Shown in pieces: positions 56,673 through 64,000 of a stretch of DNA of 64,000 bases. The stretch comes from Hevea brasiliensis. Its lineage: Eukaryota > Streptophyta > Magnoliopsida > Malpighiales > Euphorbiaceae. How positions within the stretch are numbered: position 1 is the first letter of the stretch; each line of letters starts with the position of its first letter. The stretch is from NCBI RefSeq assembly GCF_030052815.1, contig NC_079503.1:45426735-45490734 (forward strand). The letters run 5' to 3'. The notes beneath the pieces are model-generated. The model was not told the DNA's origin and searched no databases. It was given only the letters and a program-made list of their open reading frames with translations. Made by a program: the position numbers and the translations under genes.

Positions 56673-59600
56673 TGTCACACCCTACCCGTCTGTAAGGCAT
56701 AACATGATCCCGTAGTATACCTAATGAATTACCAAACTTCGCCTACTGATAACCCATTAAATACATTACAAGGGATTTTAAACCTTTTCTTACTTCTTTT
56801 AATAGTGGTGAGCACTATTTATAGGTTTTAAAAATTTTCTTAACTGAAGTGAAACTAGATAACACATTTGAAGAATTAATAATTTTTGTAAAAATTTTGG
56901 CAGAGTGCTATCTGTATTATGAATAAAACATTTCTTCAAAAACCTGTAAAAAATACTTCCAATATTTTGTTCAATCCCCAAAGTCCAATATCCAATCAAC
57001 ACAATAAGTTTCTCAATATTTGCCAACTCAAATCCACAATAATTTTCCAGTGTTTTCAAAAGCTGAGATAAAAGAAATATGTCACAATATTTACAAGCCA
57101 AAATAATTTACAAATTTAGTTTACAGCTTTAATGTACAATTTTAATGTATAATTTTAATTTACAACTGCTTAAAACCAAGAATAATATATACATACAGTG
57201 AACATACATTACAATACAAAATGTAAAATATGTTATACTCAATATACCTGATGAACTTTCAATGTAGCACTAATAGCCTAGTCTGCTGCCCTATCAGTCT
57301 GTCTACCTACGACAGCAATGAAAAGCTATCGCTGAGCCATTGTCTCAGTGGTGCGCAACATTAACAAAATACAACTTTAAATCATAAATCATAAGTCATA
57401 TAAATAGTAGATACTTAAAACCATAGTTAAATTCAAAGACAGTGAATGTCATAAAGAATTTAAACTCCATTTCACAATATCACAATAAATATCAATAAAT
57501 CACACACACAGCTTAATCATTTTTCAAAGTCCAATTCGTCCCAAAAGTCGATGGCTAATGAGGAATAACATAGCTAGCTAGCAATAATATGAATACTCAT
57601 TCTATTCGTCCTCAATAGGTACACACCTCAACACTTCAGCCAGAGAGGGCATTCAAAGTCAATTCGTCCCACTAGACAAGCTAGCGAGGAATTCAATCAA
57701 TATACATGATAGCTTTGGTTTCAAACCATTTGCAATGTTTTTCAAGCAATAAGTATCCATCAAATATCCATTCAAACAAATTTTCACAATTCAAAACAAT
57801 AACGTACAAATAGTCATAATTTATTTCAATTGAAAAATTCGAAAGAAATAACTATTGTGCACAAACCTCTGATAAATATCTCTTGGCCCTGACTCAGTGT
57901 TTCCTTCCCCTTCTCTAAGTCTTTGGTAACTGAAACACATAATTTGAAGTGTTTCAGTACTCATTTAAATTGTCTCTAACAATAGGATTTAATAATTAAT
58001 TTATTTAATTCTATTATCTTTAGTAGTCAGCCTTTAATATCGACCTTTAATGCACTCTAGGGTAATAAGTTTTAATGTTACCAATATGTTACATTTTATA
58101 GCCTTTTAGTGTTGGTACATGTTACCAAATTCACTTTCAAGCATGTTGCATTTTATTGCAATTTGCCGGATTTCGGTATACTAATTTGACCTACTAGGAT
58201 GACCTAGTTTCCTTGGTTTTCAAGTTTCGGTCCAAACTACAAACTTGTAGGTCTATGTCTTATTGCACGCGGGGCAAAATTTCAGGTCATTCTGAGTTGT
58301 TTAGACCAAGTTATGATCAATTTACCAATGCTGGACAGAATGCACCAAAATGGTAGGCTTAGGTCATTTTTAGGTGACTTTTGGTTCGGCTAGTTTTGGT
58401 ACTTGAATTTGTGCAAGCTATTTGGCTTGGTTCTAGCCATTTCTGGGCTTTGTTGTCTTCATAAGAATTGTAGATCTATGTCTAAACTATTCATAGTAAA
58501 AATTTTAGGTTAATTGGACCTGTTTTGAGTATGTTATGGTCAAAAAACTAACTACTGCCCAAATGGTAAATTTTCAGGCTTTCAAGTCACTAATATGGAT
58601 TTGGTCATTTTTCAAGCCACCTTCTAGGCAGAATTTAGGTAAGCTTGCTTCATGAAAGTTGGCACTTTTTGTGTCTAGTTTCACCTCCAATTGGTCTCAT
58701 ACCAATTGGAATCACAAACTTAAGGTTCTAAGCCAAAACATACATTGCCCTACTACATACTTCTCATTACTTACCAATTACATATTCAACACTCACCAAA
58801 TTACTTCCTTCATGCCAATTCTAGTTTGTACCTTACCATTAATACATTTAACAAACACATTTTGGTCATTTTGGACAGCTTGTAACCATTCTCAATATGC
58901 ACACTAAACACAAAATTTTCCAAAGTCCATTTATACCATTTAACCACATGAACATACCCCATTTACATACTCAATTCCAAACCATTATACACATATACAT
59001 GCCGTCATCAATAACCACATAATTCAATAAACCAAACCATGAAACAACACATTTTAAACTACACTTTAAAGTTGCCGATTTGCATATCTCCCTCAAATAG
59101 CTTCCAAGCTTCCAAAACCAAGTGCACTATCACACATACACTTAGTATACATTGTCTAAATCATTCCTATACACATAAACATTTACATTAACATCTTAAA
59201 CAATCATTTACAAGTGAAAAAAAGCTAAATATACAGAATTTCCATGGCTGCCGAAATGGTGTATCACCATTCAATCATCAAACATAAAAAATTCTTCCAT
59301 AAATCAACTACCCAAAACCTTGGTTACACTTTTAATGAAACAAGAATTGAAAACACTCACTTACCACTTTTGAAGCTTGATCAAAACCTCATTAAACTTC
59401 TTAAAATTTCTATCAAACTCTTCCTTTCAAGGTGAGGAGTAAAGTTAATGAAGGAACCTAGTGGAAAAAGTGGCTAGAACATGCTTACTTGAAGCTCTCA
59501 CCATGGACGACTATGGAGTTTTCTCTCAATGTTGATTTCGGCTGGATGTCCCAAGGTTGAAGATGACAGAATTTTCTGTCCAAAGGCTGATTACAAGTCC

Positions 59601-60234
59601 ACTTAGGTGATGTTAGTGGAGCAGTAAGTTGAGTTTATGATTTGTTTAATCCAAAGTTTCTCATTTCCCACATTTTTCTCATATCTTTTACTATTTAGAT
59701 TATGTGCCACCATTTTAATTTTTCATGACATTTTCAAAGTGTAATATCATTTATTTTTAATGGACATTTAGGTCAAAAGGTAACTCAGGATGTCAAATGA
59801 GCACAATGCCCCTATTCGGGTTGCATTCCCAATTTTTCGGTAACATCAAGTTTTGTTGTTTTCTCGATTTCTCGTTTTTCTTTATACTAATTAATTAATT
59901 TTTTATTTTATATTTATAATGACATTTATACTCAATAAGTCTTTAATTATGTCTCAAAACTAAATTCTGATGGTTCTCTGCAGTCCTAGGGTTAGCTATT
60001 GCCTGCGCCGTAACTTTCCGATGCGGTCACCCATCGCTGCGGTGTTGGCTCATTTAACTTAGTTTCATTTCATTGCTATTATTTTTCCTTTGTTTTTCTT
60101 GTATTTTCCTTTCTTGTATTTCATTACTTTATGTCTCCTCACTACTTTTAAATGTAGTTTTAGGCATCATAGTTGTCCGGACAACACTGGTCACCGAAAT
60201 AGTAGAACGCACTACCAAACATAGGGGTGTTACA
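56673..60234 (-). mobile_element. Element E: solo LTR of A-type chromovirus, - strand (3562 bp)
   Basis: TGTCACACCC at 56673 to GGGGTGTTACA at 60234 with no internal region. Full-length alignment to the A LTR in reverse, including the terminal block, the module array (about 58240-58700) and the CTCATTTAACTT block near 60048. It is flanked by TGGTG (56668-56672) and AGGTG (60235-60239), a duplication with one mismatch, which fits LTR-LTR recombination after insertion and later mutation. Frames such as 58659-58907 are LTR sequence. Confidence 0.92.
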
Positions 60235-60960
60235 AGGTGAATACTTGAGTACTGAATTTGATGAATACTTGAAAGAGCATGGCATTGTTTCCTAGCAGAC
60301 TCCTCCAAGAACACCACAGCTGAATGGTGTATCTAAAAGGAGAAATCGTACCCTATTAGATATGGTACGTAGTATGATGAGCTATGTTAATATGTCAATC
60401 TCCTTTTGGGGATTTGCATTAGAATCAGCTTTGCATATTCTGAATAGGATTCCATCAAAATCAGTATCTTCCATACCTTATGAGATATGGCATGGAAGAA
60501 AACCAAGTATTAAGCATGTTAAGATTTGGGGTTGTCCAGCTTATATCAAAAAGCTAACACTGTTAAATTGGAAACTAGATCAGAAAAAGGTTGATTTGTT
60601 AGATATCCAAAAGAGAGTTTTGGATATTATTTTTATTTGCCCACATCACAAAAGGTTATGGTAAGTAAAGATGCCATAATTCTTGAACAACAGTTTGTAT
60701 GAGAAGGAGGCAAAGGAAGGTAAATAGAGTTAGAATTAGAGAATTCTGACCAACCAATAGATCAAATGGATATAGATCCATCTAGTCAACATACACCTAT
60801 TGATGAAACATCTATAGCTGTTCCTCGTAGATCAACCAGGGTATCTCACCCACCAGTGAGATATGGTTTTCTTCATGAAGAAGAATAAGGGTTGTCTACT
60901 CATGAAGAAGTAGATCATGGAGATGGCCCACTTACCTATGAAGAAGCTATATCAGATATA
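60235..60960 (+). pseudogene. Copia integrase, C-terminal part, and linker
   Basis: Continues from E with EYLSTEFDEYLKEHGI, a stop, then TPQLNGVSKRRNRTLLDMV. The catalytic Glu of the DDE triad is replaced by Lys (SKRR where SERR is expected, about 60333). The 100-codon frame 60362-60664 holds MMSYVNMSISFWGFALESA and the WHGRKPSIKHVKIWGCPAY block. The linker to RT, acidic and with stops, follows to about 60960. Confidence 0.9.
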
Positions 60961-61541
60961 GACTCTTCAAATGATTGATGCTATGAGATCTGAGATTGAT
61001 TCCATGTATAAGAATCAAGTTTGGGATCTTGTTGACCCACCTGAAGGTATTGTACCTATAGGGAACAAATGGGTTTTCAAGAAGAAAATTGGTTCTGAGG
61101 GAAAGGTAGAGACTAATAAAGCAAGGCTAGCAGCGAAAGGGTTTTGCCAAAGGCAAGGAATCGACTATGAGGAGACTTTCTTGCCTGTTACCATGCTTAA
61201 ATCAATTAGGATTCTATTAGTAATTGCTACATACTATGATTATGAGATTTGGTAGATGGATGTCAAAACAGTATTTCTCAATGGATACATTGAAGAAAAC
61301 ATTTTCATGGAACAACCTAGGGGTTTTGAAAATCAAGATGGTTCCAAAGTGCACAAGCTAAAGTGATCCATTTATGGGTTAAAACATACTTCGAGGAGTT
61401 GGAACATTCATTGTCATGAAGCCATTAAGTCCTTTGGTTTTTGATAAAATTAGGATGAGCCATGTGTATATAAGAAGGTTAGTGATAGTGCTATCACTTT
61501 CCTTGTCTTATATGTGGATAATATTCTGTTGATAGGTAATG
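60961..61541 (+). pseudogene. Copia reverse transcriptase, N-terminal half
   Basis: Opens with a block near M-R-S-E-I-D-S-M. It then has WDLVDPPEGI, GNKWVFKKKIG, KARLAAKGF, QRQGIDYEETFLPVTM, then a stop, MDVKTVFLNGYIEENIFMEQP and SIYGLKHTSRSWN. The catalytic YVDD box reads YVDN (about 61512-61523), so the second Asp is Asn. Insertion F follows immediately after LLIGN. At least five stops are present. Confidence 0.9.
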
Positions 61542-62523
61542 TGTCACACCCTACCCCTCTGTAAGGCGTAACATGATCCCGTAGTATACCTAATGAATTA
61601 CCAACTTCGTCTTCTGATAACCCATTAAATACACTACAAGGGATTTTAAAACTTTTCTTACTTCTTTTTACAGTGGTGAGCACTATTTATAGGTGTTAAA
61701 ATTTGTTTCTTGAACTGAAGTGAAACAGCTAACACATTTGAATTATTAGTAATTTCTATAAAAATTTTGGTAGAGTACCGTCTGTATTTTGAGAAAACAG
61801 TTCTTCAAACCTGAAAAAGAAAACACTCCCAATATGTTTTCTCAAATACAACTCAAATAAACTTCATTTCTTCTCACAATTCAATCTCAATAATCAATCA
61901 TTTCATTTTCAAACCAACTTCATCATAAAAGAAACATTTCATTGATTATAAGACTCAAAAATTAATATTACAAAACTATTCAGGTAAATGAAATCTCAAA
62001 TTTACATTTACAATATTTTACATTTAATTACATACCAAAATATTTTACAAGAGTTTTTATACAACTGCTCAAATAATTTACATACATATTATTACATGCT
62101 TACATCAAAACCTGTTTACATGGGTATACCTGGAGCTTATCTGAATGTCTCTTCAAAGAAGCTTACTCAATTGCTCTATGCTCTTTTCACCTGTGACAGC
62201 ATACAAAGCTATCACTGAGTGGTGAACTCAGTGGTGCACAACTATAATTTAAAACATAGTATAATATACCTTAACAAAAATTACAGCAAATAATTTTAAA
62301 ATCTGGATATTCATCAAATTCCAAAACTCAAAATATTCATTGCCAATAATATGAATCATTTGTATAAAATGACTTTGATCACGAAGTTCAATTTATCAAA
62401 TCATAACTAACCATTTAAGGTAATTCCAACAATTTATTAGAAATAAAGATTAATTCCAATAAATTCAATTATACATAAATCATAATTGAACTCACAATTC
62501 TTTACTATTCAAAAATCATTTTG

Positions 62524-62616
62524 TATCTCAAAAACCATTCTATATCTCAAAAACTATTATGTATCTCAAAAACTATTCTGTATCTCAAAAACCATTATGT
62601 ATCTCATTAACTATGC
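62524..62616 (+). repeat. 19-bp tandem array, about five units
   Basis: TATCTCAAAAACCATTCTA-like units start at 62524, 62543, 62562, 62581 and 62600, exactly 19 bp apart. Confidence 0.93.
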
Positions 62617-62648
62617 AAAAATAATCCGCAAGGGCCATCTTCGGGGTG

Positions 62649-62718
62649 ATTCTAACTCCCTATAGTCAGGGAGGTCGAATCGAATTCTAACTCCCTATGG
62701 TCAGGGAGGTCGAATCAT
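62649..62718 (+). repeat. 35-bp tandem pair in F LTR
   Basis: Two copies, at 62649 and 62684, of a unit starting ATTCTAACTCCCTATAG, one or two mismatches. Each contains CTCCCT and AGGGAG halves around six bases. It lies at the LTR position where A and C carry different arrays. Confidence 0.9.
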
Positions 62719-64000
62719 CGTGCAAAGTACACATCATAATAATGAATCTTCTGAAAGGGCCATAACATAAAAAACTTAGATCTAACCTCTAATAAAAGGA
62801 GAATCTAAGCCTTTGCACGTACCATGATAATCAAAACACAACTAACTCCATTGTCTTCTCAACAAATGAGAGAGATGGGTAATAACCTAGTCAAGCATCT
62901 ATAGTGAGATATAAAACAATATTACAATCCTTTTAGTGAGCATAAATCACAATACAATTCAATTCAAAGTCAATTTCAATACCCAATAATTTTTATGCTC
63001 ATCACAATTCAAATCATAAATTTGCATTTTTCCATGCAAATTGCCCATCTCAATTCAAAACATGTTCTATCACATTTTTCCAAAACATAATTTATTCAAT
63101 TCACAACAATGCTTAATGCTTGTAGAAATACCATTTCACAAAGCTAAATTCATATATACTATAACAATTTCAATAATCATTGAATTAAATCCAATGCTTG
63201 TTAAACATAATAAATAAGAAAAATATGTCATTTAATCATATGAAATATTCAGAACAAAATCAATTAAAAACTAGTTGTGCACAAACCTCTGATAATTGTC
63301 TCTTAGCTCTGACTCAGTGTTTCTTTCCCCTTTCCTGAGTCTTTGCTAACTGAAACACACAATTTGAAGTATGTTAGTACTCATTTAAACTGTCTCTAAC
63401 GATAATGCTTAATAATTAATTTATTAAATACTCTTATTTCCTTAGTCAACCTAAGATGTTGACCCTCGATGCATTCTAGGTGAATTAGATTCTAATGTCA
63501 CCAATATGTCACATTTGTAGCCTTTTAGTATTGGTACATGTTACCAAATTCATTTCCATGTATATTGCATTTTATTGTAATTTGTCGGATTCCGGTATAC
63601 CAATTTGACCTAGCCGGATGACCTAGTTCCCTCAGTTTTCGGGTTTTGGTCAAAACTACAAACTTGTAGGTCTATGTCTTATTGCACGCGGGGAAAATTT
63701 TTAGGTCATTCTGAGTTATGTAGACCAAGTTATGGTCAATCTACCAATGCTAGACAGAATGTATCAAAATGGTCACTTTAGGTCATTTTTAGGTCACTTT
63801 TGGTTCGGCCAGTTTTTAGACCCGAAATTGTGCAAGCTATTTGGCTTGGTTCTGGCCATTTCTGGGCTTTGGTGTCTTCATAAGAATTGTAGATATATGT
63901 CTTAACTATTCATGGTAAAAATTTCAGGTCAATTGGACCTGTTTTGATTGAGTTATGGCCAAAATATCCACTACTGCCCAAATGGTCAATTTTCAAGTTT

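Larger units (their letters stand above)
51578..61541 (+). mobile_element. Ty1/copia retrotransposon, 5' part, interrupted by E and cut by F
   Basis: The 5' LTR starts TGTTAGTAG at 51578. PBS, leader, gag, GAG-pre-integrase, integrase and RT N-terminal half follow in copia order (integrase before RT). The 3' part and 3' LTR lie beyond the F insertion and the window end, so no TSD can be checked. Several stops, a protease deletion and altered catalytic residues show it is dead. Confidence 0.9.
61542..64000 (-). mobile_element. Element F: chromovirus LTR (A-type), - strand, runs off the window
   Basis: TGTCACACCC at 61542. It aligns with E and the A LTR in reverse: the conserved terminal block, the GGGTATACC block near 62121, the GACTCAGTGTTTC block near 63311 and the module array near 63640-63960. 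Only ~2.46 kb of an expected ~3.6 kb is inside the window, so solo LTR and full element cannot be told apart. It differs from E by its own tandem arrays. Confidence 0.9.

Overview
This window is plant nuclear DNA made almost entirely of transposable elements. The coding remnants are plant-type LTR-retrotransposon genes: chromodomain-bearing Ty3/gypsy (chromovirus, Tekay/Del-like) and Ty1/copia. LTRs exceed 3 kb, primer-binding sites match plant initiator tRNA-Met, and a CACTA-type terminus is present. The base composition is AT-rich and suggests a eudicot. The species cannot be fixed from the sequence. I see no host protein-coding gene, tRNA or rRNA.

Layout. 1-1927 is AT-rich flank with one weak protein remnant and a TATA-like site. 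1928-48884 is one nested stack resolved by five exact 5-bp target-site duplications (TSDs). The oldest layer, Z (1933-48879), is an LTR-like sequence whose two ends are inverted copies of each other. Z was split by chromovirus A (+ strand, 3084-47528, TSD GTAAT). The 3' LTR of A was then hit twice by - strand chromoviruses: B (12247-33557, TSD GCTTT) and D (34890-45962, TSD TGAAA). B was itself split inside RNase H by C (+ strand, 17132-27323, TSD CCTTC), a short non-autonomous element with near-identical 3.86-kb LTRs, a gag region and no pol.

48885-51577 holds a CACTA-type left end with a ~115-bp subterminal tandem array, an LTR fragment and an unassigned stretch. From 51578 to beyond 61541 runs a decayed Ty1/copia element (5' LTR, leader with a 35-bp tandem array, gag, integrase, part of RT). 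It is interrupted by a solo chromovirus LTR E (56673-60234) and by LTR F (61542 to the window end).

How the parts work together. Each chromovirus shows the usual order LTR, tRNA-iMet PBS, gag with two zinc knuckles, protease, RT, RNase H, integrase, chromodomain, polypurine tract, LTR. All carry coding breaks, so none looks autonomous as sequenced. The most notable signals are: (1) a 74/75-bp GT-AG, phase-0 intron-like insertion at the same codon boundary of integrase in B and D, absent from A; (2) the inverted-terminus LTR derivative Z; (3) the gag-only element C; (4) LTR-pair differences in C and D concentrated at CTG/CAG/CCG-type sites, which look more like sequence error than evolution and may create some of the apparent frameshifts.
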